Shown: positions 28,121-37,128, numbered from the stretch's first letter. The stretch: 64,000 nt of DNA from Promethearchaeota archaeon (GCA_019058365.1 JAHPZE010000001.1:186001-250000); one strand, 5' to 3'. Program-made: numbers and translations. The notes: a model not told the origin generated them from the sequence alone.

Positions 28121-29710
28121 TTAGGTTAATTGTTCTTGTTTAACAAAAAAATCTGCAGCTAATTCCACATCTTGAATTGTTACAGGTCTCCCTAAAGATT
28201 TTTCTAATTCTATTATTAAATTGTTACATAAATTTAAGCTTAAAGAACTACCTTTACTTATAATAATTTTTTGTAATTCCTTAGTAAAATCGATAACTAG
28301 GGGTCTTTCTACCTCTTTTTTGATATCTTCATGAGGGCTGAATATCTCTATTGGCATTTTTGCTTTGGGTTTTACATTACTATCCGTTTTATCGATCTGG
28401 GGTTCTTTACTTATTTCTTGAGGCACAGAAGCTTTTTTTTTTGTTTTTTGCGGTGCTTTTGGAATTTTAAGTGGTTTTATATCAATTTCTTTATCTAATT
28501 TTCGAAAAGAAACTAATCCTTTAGCAGGTTTTGAAGGAACAGCTTGAACTTCTTCTTTTAAGGTCTCTTGATCTTGAGATTGAATTGATGTATCTGTATC
28601 TATGCTAGGAAGTGGTTTTACAGTTACTTTCCTCGAAAACATTAATGGTTTCGAAATTTCAAAATCCATCTTTTTTTCTGATTCCTTTCTTTTCTCAGTT
28701 TGTTCGTGAATTTTTTTGTTAAGTACCTTAATTTTCTGTTCAATTGCTTTTGTAAATATGATATTTTGATATGATTCACTAATAGTAATCAATTCTTTAT
28801 ACTTAGCTAGAGCTTGTACTTTTTTACCCTCTAAAACTAAATTATCTACTTCTCTTATTAATTCTCCAAAATTTTCTGGTATTTTCTGTTTTAGTCCAAG
28901 ACTTTCCATTATAAAATTATGAATTTGAGATTTCGCATCAATATCAGTTAGAGAAATTTCTTTAAAATCAGTAATATTTAATTCATTTTTTATTCTTCGT
29001 ATATCCGCATCCTCTACTAAATCTCTTTTATTTCCAATGATAAGTAATTTGGAATAATTACTTTCCGTTTGATGGAGTTTTATAAAACGGTTGAGCATTT
29101 TTAAATTATAATTTGCTAAGTTAAAAAGGAGAATAACTAAATCTGAACCTTTTATGAATTTTGACCAAAGAAGTGAGAAATTATCCTTTAATTGAAAATC
29201 CCATAAATCAAAAGATATACCATCTATCTCGAAAGATGATGATTTTGCGACTTCCATAATGGTTTTTTCTTCGCCACTTTTTAACATATTATAGAGGGTA
29301 GTCTTGCCCGCATTTGTAGGACCTACGAGCACTATTTTTGAATGAAGCTCTTTTTGGATTTCATCCAAGAAAGTATTAAATTCATTCGTTACTAGACTAG
29401 ATTCATTAATTTCTTGAGGATTAGGAAATAATTCTTTGAATTTTTTAATTGTTTTAATCATTATCGTGTCAATATATTGAAGTGAATCGACTATGTCTGT
29501 AATAAATAGAAAATATAGATTCTCAGAGGCTCTATGAAAAATTTGAAAATTCGAAACTTGTCGTTGAAACGTTTTCCCAGGCATAGGCATATCAATATAT
29601 TTCTGGATTATACTTTTTACATTGGTTAATTCATCAGTACCAAGAGCTATTGCATAATCCTTAACAAATAATAATTCTGATCTTAGAAAAATATGTAGTT
29701 GTCTCAACAT
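28121..29710 (-). CDS. Longin-like domain fused to a Ras/Arf-like small GTPase
   Basis: This 529-residue protein has an N-terminal domain (1-95) with the beta-rich, then long-helix pattern of longin/AP-sigma folds ('LYFLFITDIVDSLQYIDTIM'). A small-GTPase domain follows (about 122-275): G1 'GPTNAGKTT' (130-138), G3 region 'WDFQLKDNF' (170-178) and G4 'NKRD' (227-230). The G3 Gly of D-x2-G is Leu and the position of the catalytic Gln is not kept, so hydrolysis may be impaired. A helical stretch (about 285-345) precedes a charged, low-complexity linker (345-470) and a C-terminal helical domain. No lipidation motif or membrane helix is seen. Asgard genomes are rich in small GTPases and longin proteins; this single-chain fusion suggests built-in regulation. 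Confidence 0.75.
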   Translation of the reverse strand: MLRQLHIFLRSELLFVKDYAIALGTDELTNVKSIIQKYIDMPMPGKTFQRQVSNFQIFHRASENLYFLFITDIVDSLQYIDTIMIKTIKKFKELFPNPQEINESSLVTNEFNTFLDEIQKELHSKIVLVGPTNAGKTTLYNMLKSGEEKTIMEVAKSSSFEIDGISFDLWDFQLKDNFSLLWSKFIKGSDLVILLFNLANYNLKMLNRFIKLHQTESNYSKLLIIGNKRDLVEDADIRRIKNELNITDFKEISLTDIDAKSQIHNFIMESLGLKQKIPENFGELIREVDNLVLEGKKVQALAKYKELITISESYQNIIFTKAIEQKIKVLNKKIHEQTEKRKESEKKMDFEISKPLMFSRKVTVKPLPSIDTDTSIQSQDQETLKEEVQAVPSKPAKGLVSFRKLDKEIDIKPLKIPKAPQKTKKKASVPQEISKEPQIDKTDSNVKPKAKMPIEIFSPHEDIKKEVERPLVIDFTKELQKIIISKGSSLSLNLCNNLIIELEKSLGRPVTIQDVELAADFFVKQEQLT

Positions 29711-29908
29711 ATTCTATTGAACCTAATTGGAAATGTTTATATTTATAAAAAAAGAAGCAATCCTAATTAATAATTTTTTATAATTAAACAAAAGTTAATT
29801 TTACTTATCTTTTATACTTGTTTAGTTGAATAAAAAATAATATTAGGTTTTAATTATTTTTATTTCTTAGAATAAGGAAAATAAAATTATAATTTTTAAC
29901 TTCATGAT

Positions 29909-30862
29909 ATGCCCCTCCAACCAGACCACATTCTAAAGTATATAAACAATGAATCAGATACCAAGAATAAATCAGAATTAATTGAACTACTACGGAATAC
30001 TATTGATAAACTTTGTTTTGAGGACTGCCAGCTAGATAGGATTGCATGTACTTTACAACCAAAATGTTCAAGAAGGCATTTATTGAAACTCCGTATAAAA
30101 AGTAGACTTACCATTGATGATTTGCCAAAATTTTGTTATAGTGTCCATAAGGGGGTTGTAGAAAGGTATTTTAGAAATAAAACGGTAATATACCGTCCAT
30201 ACGATAGTTATTTATACTTAATTGATTTTTTAGATATTTTTTTCCATGGAGATTATCGGAAATTAAATAAGTTCATTTCTCTTAATAAATGGGAAGATAC
30301 ATTTAAGATATTTGATGATAGAATACATAATAGGGAAGAAAAATTTGAATATTTAAAAACAGACAATTATTTATTATTCAAATTTGAAGATCGCATTCAT
30401 ATTGTTTTTTTGAATGAAAAATATGTTCTCTGTAATGCTAATCGTGAAAACATTGTCAATCTTGAATTATTAAATGGAATATGTAACCTTTATGCAGACA
30501 TTTATTTTCCTGAAGTAAAAATGAAATATGTTCCCTCAAAACATGTAGAAATAACTCTTAAAGTTCCGTACGAGGTCTTAACAAAAGTTTCGAAAGAACC
30601 TTCTATTAATAATTCTAAAGCAGACACATATTTTTGGAATACTTTCTGGGAAGATCTCAATGCTCTAACGCAATATTGTGATCAAATTAATTTGTATGAA
30701 GATAAAAATCAAAATTTAGAAATTATTTTATATGTAAGTCTCTTATCTAATACTTACACTGAAGAAGGAAATAAATCAGCGCTGAGATTTAGAGATTTAC
30801 GATTAATATTTAATTTTATAACTCGAATTTATACAGAATATTATATAATATGGGTAGAGTAA
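29909..30862 (+). CDS. Unknown protein with an N-terminal four-cysteine cluster
   Basis: I do not recognise this 317-residue soluble protein. Residues 36-53 hold a C-x3-C-x6-C-x5-C cluster ('CFEDCQLDRIACTLQPKC') that could bind zinc or an Fe-S cluster. A basic stretch follows ('RRHLLKLRIKSRLT'), then an alpha/beta region with many aromatic residues. There is no signal peptide or membrane helix. It starts divergently from the longin-GTPase gene and lies 28 bp ahead of the HEAT/coiled-coil gene on the same strand, suggesting a two-gene operon. Composition and codon pattern look like a genuine gene. Confidence 0.6.
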   Translation: MPLQPDHILKYINNESDTKNKSELIELLRNTIDKLCFEDCQLDRIACTLQPKCSRRHLLKLRIKSRLTIDDLPKFCYSVHKGVVERYFRNKTVIYRPYDSYLYLIDFLDIFFHGDYRKLNKFISLNKWEDTFKIFDDRIHNREEKFEYLKTDNYLLFKFEDRIHIVFLNEKYVLCNANRENIVNLELLNGICNLYADIYFPEVKMKYVPSKHVEITLKVPYEVLTKVSKEPSINNSKADTYFWNTFWEDLNALTQYCDQINLYEDKNQNLEIILYVSLLSNTYTEEGNKSALRFRDLRLIFNFITRIYTEYYIIWVE

Positions 30863-30890
30863 ATAAAAAATCATAATATGGGCAGTAATT

Positions 30891-32168
30891 ATGAATGATA
30901 CTGAGAAATTTGAAGTAGAAATCAACCAAATCAAAGATTTTGTGAATGATGGAAGATTTGATGATGCTGTGAAGATTATAGCACTTTATATTGGAGATTC
31001 TACTGAAGATGATTATTTAGATAGACTTGAAGAAATAATAGAAACTCTTTTAACCCTACATGGTGGTCAGACAGTACTACGTTTTTTAATTGAGAATCTT
31101 GTTATTGATATTCCATCCTTATTAGAAAATCTCTCAAAGAAAGATTCTGTATTACGTTACACTTTTTTGTTACTATTAAGAACAATCTGTGAGAAGGAAT
31201 GCGAACTTTTTCTTCCATATAGTGAAAATTTAGTGAATTCAGAAGATCCCAATGTTAGAGAAGCTGCTTTACAATTATTAATTTATATGGCTGGTGGGGA
31301 TACTATTATTGAAGATGAATCTCTTATTAAAGCAATATTATTAAAATTATCTGATGAAAAAGATTTTGTGGTCGAAAAAGCTATTCAAACTTTGAAATCA
31401 ATTGGAGAAAAAGCTCCTAAATTGATGACAAGAATTTTAACAGAATACGCTAAAGTAATTTCTGATATCCCTAATAATGAAGAAATTAAAAATTATATCG
31501 ATCAAATCTTGAAATCTATTGTTTCTGTTGATAAAATTGAGGAGATTGTAGAGGAGAAAAAAACGCAAAAAGAACTATTAAAAGATGAAGTTGAGGCTTC
31601 TGAGTCTATAGTCAGTGAGAAAAAGGAAGATTATTTAGGAAAGAAAGAATCAGACATTTTGGATAAAGAATTTGAATTAAAAAAGAAAGAATTAGAAATT
31701 AAACAAAAAAAATTAGAGTTAAAAGAAAAAGAAAGGAATATTGAGGAAAAAGTAATCCAAAAAAAAGAAGAAGTCCTCAAACTTAAAGAAGAAATCTTAG
31801 AAAAGAAAAGTGATCTTGGAGAACCAATTGAAACAAAAATCCCTAAAAAACTTAAGAGAAAGGAAGAAGAAATCATTGATAAAGAAATTCAATTGAAAAA
31901 GAAAGATTTAGAAATCAAGAAAAAAAAGATTGAATTAGAAGAAAAGGAAAAGGAATTAGAGGAAAAAGAGATTTTAGAGAGAGAAAAAGCTTTAAAGATA
32001 AAAGAAAAATTATTAAAAAGAGAAAATGAGTTATCTCAAGTTGAATTAGAATTAAAACAAAAATCCATTGAGCAGAAAGAGCAAAAAATCCAAGAAGAAG
32101 AAATGAAAAGAGTTGAAGAAGAACTTAAAAAGTCTCTACACAAAGAGGAAAAAACTAAAGAAAATTAA
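30891..32168 (+). CDS. HEAT/ARM-like domain plus long charged coiled coil
   Basis: This 425-residue protein has an N-terminal half (about 1-210) made of helical repeats of HEAT/ARM type ('DPNVREAALQLLIYMAGG', 'EKDFVVEKAIQTLKSIG'). The C-terminal half (about 215-425) is almost entirely Lys/Glu/Leu with repeated 'KKKELEIKQKKLELKEKE'-like units, predicting a long single helix or coiled coil of some 25-30 nm. There is no membrane segment. Its stop overlaps the convergent downstream gene by 4 bp. The shape suggests a scaffold or spacer protein, possibly cytoskeletal. The repeated A-rich coding sequence is not a mobile repeat. Confidence 0.7.
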   Translation: MNDTEKFEVEINQIKDFVNDGRFDDAVKIIALYIGDSTEDDYLDRLEEIIETLLTLHGGQTVLRFLIENLVIDIPSLLENLSKKDSVLRYTFLLLLRTICEKECELFLPYSENLVNSEDPNVREAALQLLIYMAGGDTIIEDESLIKAILLKLSDEKDFVVEKAIQTLKSIGEKAPKLMTRILTEYAKVISDIPNNEEIKNYIDQILKSIVSVDKIEEIVEEKKTQKELLKDEVEASESIVSEKKEDYLGKKESDILDKEFELKKKELEIKQKKLELKEKERNIEEKVIQKKEEVLKLKEEILEKKSDLGEPIETKIPKKLKRKEEEIIDKEIQLKKKDLEIKKKKIELEEKEKELEEKEILEREKALKIKEKLLKRENELSQVELELKQKSIEQKEQKIQEEEMKRVEEELKKSLHKEEKTKEN

Positions 32169-33208
32169 TTACTTTCTTCATCTTCTTCAAATTCCATGCT
32201 TGATTCAGGTTTATTCTCACTTATAGGAGTAATATGTAGCCTTCTAACTATTTTTCTTACTTCTTCAATTTTCATACTCTCTGGAGGCAAATTTAGTTGA
32301 ATTTTTTTAGCTAAATCATAGGCCAGCTCAATATATTTGAGATCCTCTAAGAATTCAATTATTTGGATTTTATAATCAACATCTTCAGATCCTTTGCCGT
32401 ACTCCATTAATTTTTCTTTAAGTAAGATATCAATTTTATCTGATCTTTCCGACCGTTTAACTGCCTTTACAAGCATTTTAAAAGAATTCATAATGTTATA
32501 CATTTCAGATTTAGCATAACTATCTATGTTTTTCAATACATAGAAAATATATATTTCTGCTTTCTCCCACCTTTTAAATTTTAAACTAGTTTCAACCAAT
32601 TCTAACAATGCTAGTTCATAGAGAAATTTACTCTCAATGTTGGGAATTATCTTTTCAAAAATCCAATCCAGTAAATTTGGTTGATCAAATTTATCAATTA
32701 TATCGATTAAGAATTTTTCAACAGCAAAATACAATTTTGCATTTTCAGTTTTAGTTGAGGAAAGAAAAGATACTAAAGCATATTTAACGCGTCCCATAGC
32801 ATCCTCTAAATTAAGAGGTGTTTCTGCAAACTTATAAAATGCAGATTCTAAAATAGGAATTAGTTTGTCTTTAGCATCAAAATCATAAACAAAATATTCT
32901 CCCCACGCGGGACTTGAACCCATAGTTTTTTCAACTATTTTTTTCTCGCCCGGAGCTCGTGGAGGTTTTGTCACTTTAGTTTTTCTCGCTTTTAATTCAT
33001 CAGAAAGCTGTTTAACTTGGTCATCAGATAAAAATTCTAAAATTATTTTATCTTTTTCATTAGGAACAACTAATCTGAAATATACTTCAGCATCTTCTTT
33101 AAATAATAAGTCTCTTAAATCTTTTGGGAATGTGATTCCTGTTTTTGTTTTCTTTACAATCTCTTCAAAAAAAACCTGTTGATCATCAGAATTCTGATTT
33201 TCTTCCAT
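32165..33208 (-). CDS. AbrB-like domain plus helical-repeat protein
   Basis: This 347-residue protein begins with a swapped-hairpin, SpoVT/AbrB-like segment (about 15-60; 'TKTGITFPKDLRDLLFKE'), which is normally a DNA-binding or dimerisation fold. A basic Pro-containing linker follows, then about 200 residues of paired helices ('WEKAEIYIFYVLKNIDSY', 'LEDLKYIELAYDLAKKI') like TPR or HEAT arrays, and an acidic tail. The last 4 bp overlap the stop of the HEAT/coiled-coil gene in a TTAA-type convergent junction. Either a regulator with a protein-binding arm or an adaptor is possible; no target is evident. Confidence 0.6.
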   Translation of the reverse strand: MEENQNSDDQQVFFEEIVKKTKTGITFPKDLRDLLFKEDAEVYFRLVVPNEKDKIILEFLSDDQVKQLSDELKARKTKVTKPPRAPGEKKIVEKTMGSSPAWGEYFVYDFDAKDKLIPILESAFYKFAETPLNLEDAMGRVKYALVSFLSSTKTENAKLYFAVEKFLIDIIDKFDQPNLLDWIFEKIIPNIESKFLYELALLELVETSLKFKRWEKAEIYIFYVLKNIDSYAKSEMYNIMNSFKMLVKAVKRSERSDKIDILLKEKLMEYGKGSEDVDYKIQIIEFLEDLKYIELAYDLAKKIQLNLPPESMKIEEVRKIVRRLHITPISENKPESSMEFEEDEESN

Positions 33209-33292
33209 ATGTATATTATTTTAATTATACTTTTAAAATATTTTATTGAGGATTTAAGAATAGCTATTTGACAAGATAGGATTGGATTTATA

Positions 33293-33895
33293 TTAACCAG
33301 TAATATTTACTAATTCAATACCTCTGTGTTGGAAATTACGGTCAATAAAACAAAGAATGGCGTGCCCTTTATGGACATACACAATTGGGACAGGATGAGA
33401 CTCTGCATTCTCAATGACACTTCTTTTTACAAATAGTGGGAGAACTTTATTACATACTCTACATTCTACTTGAATTCTTTTAACTAAATCTAAATTTGCA
33501 AAATTTTTTATGATATCTTCTATATTTTGTTTAAATCCATTAAAAAGACCGGGAGAAAAATTGCCATATGATAATATTACATTTACGTCATATACTTCGT
33601 TAAATTTCAAATCTACATATTCTAATAATGCTTCCAGTAATTGATATTGGACCTTTGGACTTGCTCCTACTGTATATATGAGATTATGCTTTCTTATATA
33701 TACAATTTTCATATTCCCCTTATCTTTATGAAAGAAAATGTCACTAATAGGGTTTTCTTTTACAATATTTAAATCTAAATCGAATCTCCTCATAGAACTT
33801 GGGGGTTTCCATTCAAAAAGAGTGAAATTCTCGTTACTAATATTGATAAATTCAAGGAATTCTGCGATATTTTTATATACAGACATATATTCCAT
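33293..33895 (-). CDS. Longin/AP-sigma-like domain plus zinc-binding domain protein
   Basis: This 200-residue protein has a first part (about 45-140) with a longin-like order of strands and helices: 'MKIVYIRKHNLIYTVGAS' followed by 'LLEALLEYVDLKFNEVYDV', which echoes small subunits of adaptor complexes and SRX domains. The C-terminal 55 residues ('CRVCNKVLPLFVKRS' through 'VHKGHAILCFIDRN') form a small Cys/His domain I have seen attached to Asgard longin/roadblock-type proteins. No membrane helix. It probably takes part in small-GTPase or trafficking-like regulation, but this is inference. A second in-frame ATG at codon 4 is an alternative start. Confidence 0.55.
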   Translation of the reverse strand: MEYMSVYKNIAEFLEFINISNENFTLFEWKPPSSMRRFDLDLNIVKENPISDIFFHKDKGNMKIVYIRKHNLIYTVGASPKVQYQLLEALLEYVDLKFNEVYDVNVILSYGNFSPGLFNGFKQNIEDIIKNFANLDLVKRIQVECRVCNKVLPLFVKRSVIENAESHPVPIVYVHKGHAILCFIDRNFQHRGIELVNITG

Positions 33896-34392
33896 CCAAC
33901 CTAATTTAAGTTCTTAAACTATGAATTTTATTCCATATAAATTAAACTTCTTAAGATAGTAAAAATGTTGCTTTAACTAACTAATGAGACTTCTAATATT
34001 TATATTTTTCATTTAGATTAGCTATTAGAAAGTTAAATAGTAAACAAGATTTTTATTGATTGATTGAATATTTCTCCACTGTTTTTGTAGCATGTAAAAT
34101 CAAATAATTTAGGATATCTGTATTTAGATGAAATTCTTGACCAAATAGCGATTTGTAAACATCTAAAATTAAGTCGTATTCATATCTTTTCATTTGATAA
34201 TATGACCTTAGAAATTGATAAATGGCTTGAAAATATCTTAAATATAAAATCAAAACCACCTCTTTTATTTTCATCAGGAAGATTTGGATTCATATATTAT
34301 ATTTATGAAAAATTACTTTTTAGAAGAAAACTATCTAATTTTTCGTGAACATCTAGAAAACCTAATTATTCATAACATAATTATATTCTATT
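33896..34392. other. AT-rich intergenic region with one doubtful ORF
   Basis: This 497-bp gap holds only the 73-codon minus-strand frame described separately at 34053-34274. The rest is AT-rich and should include the promoter of the hydrolase gene at 34393 and that of the longin-like gene. No RNA gene or repeat was seen. Confidence 0.4.
34053..34274 (-). CDS. Doubtful small protein
   Basis: This 73-codon frame starts at an ATG with 'CCTG' just ahead. The predicted product is helical and rich in Tyr and Leu ('YLRYFQAIYQFLRSYYQMK') without a recognised motif. Its composition is plausible for a small helical protein, but the frame could be open by chance in such AT-rich DNA. No relative is visible in the window. 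Confidence 0.3.
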   Translation of the reverse strand: MKIKEVVLILYLRYFQAIYQFLRSYYQMKRYEYDLILDVYKSLFGQEFHLNTDILNYLILHATKTVEKYSINQ

Positions 34393-35223
34393 ATGAGTTT
34401 TGCTTATGTCAATGGAATAAATTTATCTTATGAAGTTAAAGGAACTGGTTTTCCAGTAATATTTATTCATGGTTTTGGCTCGAAACAAGAAATTTGGAAA
34501 CCTCAAATAAAAGAATTAAGTGAAAAATTTAAAACAATTACATTTGACCTAAGGGGAACTGGAAAAACTGACAGACCGAATTATTTCTACTCTATGAAAA
34601 TGTTTGTAGTTGATATAATTAATTTAATGAATTTTCTTCAAATTCAAAAGGCTCACTTAATAGGACGAAGTTTTGGAGGTATGATTGCCCAGCATTTCGC
34701 TTTGTCTTACCCTGAACGTTTAGATAAATTAATATTAATTGCAACAAATTATGGAAAACCTGATACCGAATGGGTTGAAATATTGAAAAATAATCGTCTT
34801 GAAGAGATTAAATTACTTGAAATAAGTCCTGAAAAAGCCTTTTGGAATAAATCGAGATGGGTTTTTCACCAGAATTTTCAGAAAGAATTAAAAAACAATC
34901 CAAAAAAGAAATATTTCAATCTATTTTCTGTTGAAGATTTAATTAAAGAAAGCACCATCAATCCTTCAAGGCCTCAGGATATCATAAATCAAGCTGAAGC
35001 CTTGAAGAAACACTATACTTTAGAAAAGTTAGAGCAAATTAAAAATAAAACATTATTAATTGCTGCTTCTCATGATAGATTAACTCCAAAATCAGTGATG
35101 ATTGAAATGCATAAGAAATTACCAAATTGTACATTAAAGATTATTGAAAATGCAGGACATTTTATGACACTATCAAGAGCTCCCGAAGTTAATAAAATTA
35201 TTTTAGATTTTTTAGAAAATTAA
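34393..35223 (+). CDS. Alpha/beta-hydrolase fold enzyme
   Basis: This 276-residue protein has a typical alpha/beta-hydrolase layout. The oxyanion motif is 'IHGFGSKQEIW' near residue 25. The nucleophile elbow 'GRSFGGMIAQ' has Ser93, the acid is Asp in 'AASHDRLTP' near 224 and the His is in 'ENAGHFMTLS' near 256. It is closest in look to the esterase/haloperoxidase-like group with a short helical cap. It lies 6 bp before the TrmJ-type methyltransferase gene and is probably cotranscribed. The natural substrate is unknown. Confidence 0.88.
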   Translation: MSFAYVNGINLSYEVKGTGFPVIFIHGFGSKQEIWKPQIKELSEKFKTITFDLRGTGKTDRPNYFYSMKMFVVDIINLMNFLQIQKAHLIGRSFGGMIAQHFALSYPERLDKLILIATNYGKPDTEWVEILKNNRLEEIKLLEISPEKAFWNKSRWVFHQNFQKELKNNPKKKYFNLFSVEDLIKESTINPSRPQDIINQAEALKKHYTLEKLEQIKNKTLLIAASHDRLTPKSVMIEMHKKLPNCTLKIIENAGHFMTLSRAPEVNKIILDFLEN

Positions 35224-35229
35224 TGAGGA

Positions 35230-36075
35230 ATGATAAGATTGGATGAAAAAAAGAAAAAAAGAGAACTTGATTCTTTCCAAGAGACTCATAAAATGAAGGA
35301 GTATGAAGATTTATCATTTACCGTGGTTTTAGTCAAACCTGAGCATTCTGGGAATATTGGTTCAATAGCTCGTGTTATGGAAAATTTCGATTTTGAAAAT
35401 CTTGTAATTTTTAATCCAATTGAGAGTGTCGATAAAATTTTAAGTTATAAAACTCAAGGATTTGCCATGCATGGAAAAAATATCCTTTTTAACGCAAAAA
35501 TTATTGAGATAAAGAACCAAGAAGACCATATACCGGAATTTAAACAATTTATGAAAAAATTCGATTATATTATAGCAACTACAGCTCAAGGAAAAAAACA
35601 CTCAAATATTAGGAGATTAGCAATCTTTCCAGAAGATTTGAATTTACCAGTTTCAGAAACACCATTAAAAATTGCGATATTATTTGGAAAGGAATCAAGA
35701 GGTTTGACCAATGAAGAGATTAGTCTTGCTGATATACTCTTGCGAATTCCTACAAGTAATAATTATTCTGCATTAAATTTATCTCATGCTTGCGGAATTA
35801 TTTTATATGAAATATTTAAAAAAATTAACATACTAAACATAGGGAGAGGAATAAGTCCCGTTTTAATTGCTGATAAAGAAGATCGTTCAACATTACTTAA
35901 TATAATAGAAGAAATAATAGAAAAACTGAAAATCAGGTCCCACAAAAAAGAAAATGTATTTTTTGCCTTTAGAAACATTTTTGGACGGAGCTTAATGTCA
36001 AAAAAGGAATTAAGTCTAATTTTAGGTCTCTTTTCTAAAGTTAATAGCATATTGGAAGATATAAATCTATATTAA
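35230..36075 (+). CDS. trmJ: SPOUT RNA methyltransferase, TrmJ/SpoU type
   Basis: This 281-residue protein belongs to the SpoU/TrmH class of knotted methyltransferases. Motif 1 'EHSGNIGSIARVMENF', motif 2 'ILFGKESRGLTNEEI' and motif 3 'IPTSNNYSALNLSHACGI' are all present, the last two forming the S-adenosylmethionine knot. The C-terminal helical extension fits TrmJ, which 2'-O-methylates position 32 of tRNA in bacteria and archaea. A GATGA-like overlap region and 6-bp spacing tie it to the upstream hydrolase gene. The family is certain; position 32 of tRNA as target is from family knowledge. Confidence 0.85.
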   Translation: MIRLDEKKKKRELDSFQETHKMKEYEDLSFTVVLVKPEHSGNIGSIARVMENFDFENLVIFNPIESVDKILSYKTQGFAMHGKNILFNAKIIEIKNQEDHIPEFKQFMKKFDYIIATTAQGKKHSNIRRLAIFPEDLNLPVSETPLKIAILFGKESRGLTNEEISLADILLRIPTSNNYSALNLSHACGIILYEIFKKINILNIGRGISPVLIADKEDRSTLLNIIEEIIEKLKIRSHKKENVFFAFRNIFGRSLMSKKELSLILGLFSKVNSILEDINLY

Positions 36076-36125
36076 AAAAAATTATAGCTGAATTATTTAA
36101 TATGAACCCTAAGAGCGAACATTTT

Positions 36126-36377
36126 TTATGAATCACTTTTCTTCATTCTTTTTATTAATGTGTAAATCCCAGCAATAATACCCATTAAGGCAAACGCAAT
36201 CAATGAAGGCAGAATCAAAACGCCTATCCAACCAGTTATTATATCTCTTTCTCCTGTATCTGTCTCTATAGCATTATTTAAAATAAATTGAATAACCGGT
36301 TGAAAAAAAACAAACCAAACAACATAAGTCCCTATTATGAATACTATGATAAACAAATTAGACTTGGATATTCCCAT
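36126..36377 (-). CDS. Small two-helix membrane protein
   Basis: This 83-residue protein has two hydrophobic segments (about 10-30 and 52-75) and a basic cytoplasmic end ('LIKRMKKSDS'). The ATG at 36377 is preferred because 'GAGGGG' stands eight bases upstream; a TTG at 36395 is in frame. It is unrelated to families I recognise. It converges with the trmJ-like gene. Confidence 0.55.
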   Translation of the reverse strand: MGISKSNLFIIVFIIGTYVVWFVFFQPVIQFILNNAIETDTGERDIITGWIGVLILPSLIAFALMGIIAGIYTLIKRMKKSDS

Positions 36378-36486
36378 TTTTTTTCCCCTCAGCAAGTTTA
36401 CTGAGATTACTTTAGTTAAAAATTATCTATAATATTTAACACTTATTAATCAGAAATGGCGGTTTTTCTTTAAAAAAAAGGAGAAT

Positions 36487-37128
36487 TTATATAAAATATT
36501 TTTGTTGCAATTTTACATATTCTTTATAATCCAAGAACTCGTTTTCGACATATTCAAAAGCAATTTCGAATAACTGCCTTAATAATTCCTCAGGAAACGC
36601 ATTTTGCTCAAAAATTACCTCGTTTACTAATTCTTCAGTTAGGATTTGCGAATTAATTGGTTTATGCCACACCAAAAAACTCATCATTGCCTTTTCTACC
36701 TTAGATTTAATTAGATTTTTTATAAATTTTAAACTAATATCTCGCTTTGGATCTATAAAGTAAGGAAAATTCATATCATCTAAGATTCTGATGTAGTTTA
36801 AGGAATTTGTCATTTTTTCTACACAATAATCTAAGGAACTTACTGGAAGACCAAATTTTTGACAAAATCCTTTCTTACTTTCATGGGCAGGAAACGCAAA
36901 TGGATGCCTTGAGATTATATAATATGCTGCTATAAAAAATTTATATAAATTATGAGGTATTTTTCCGTTGTTTCTTAGATATTTATAGATAATTGAAACT
37001 GTGTCTAACAAATATTCATCTTTGATATCAAATTGTTGTAAAAAATCTTGACCATCTTTTATTAAATCGATGGTAATACGTTCTTTGGTGTTAATTACTT
37101 CATAATCAGGAGTATAAAGTTCTAACAT
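36487..37128 (-). CDS. Single cyclin-box (TFIIB-like) protein
   Basis: This roughly 213-residue protein has, at about 20-110, the five-helix pattern of one TFIIB cyclin repeat: 'EYLLDTVSIIYKYLRNNGKI', then 'FFIAAYYIISRHP', then a helix-turn-helix-like 'FCQKFGLPVSSLDYCVEKMT'. Archaeal TFB has a zinc ribbon and two such repeats; here there is no ribbon and only one clear repeat, followed by a different helical C-terminal part. A GTG at 37137 is an alternative start. It diverges from a ribbon-helix-helix gene across a perfect inverted repeat. It might modulate promoter use or bind DNA independently; the assignment is by pattern and should be treated as tentative. Confidence 0.55.
   Translation of the reverse strand: MLELYTPDYEVINTKERITIDLIKDGQDFLQQFDIKDEYLLDTVSIIYKYLRNNGKIPHNLYKFFIAAYYIISRHPFAFPAHESKKGFCQKFGLPVSSLDYCVEKMTNSLNYIRILDDMNFPYFIDPKRDISLKFIKNLIKSKVEKAMMSFLVWHKPINSQILTEELVNEVIFEQNAFPEELLRQLFEIAFEYVENEFLDYKEYVKLQQKYFI

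Noticed and set aside
31660..32150. A-rich repeated DNA inside the coiled-coil gene
   Set aside because: The repetition follows from Lys/Glu heptads in an open reading frame, not from a DNA repeat or CRISPR-like array.
32898..32925. tRNA T-arm-like sequence on the minus strand (GGGTTCAAGTCCC)
   Set aside because: It lies inside a well-formed coding frame (M-G-S-S-P-A-W-G-E), the acceptor stem pairs poorly and no D-arm or anticodon arm fits, so it is a chance match.
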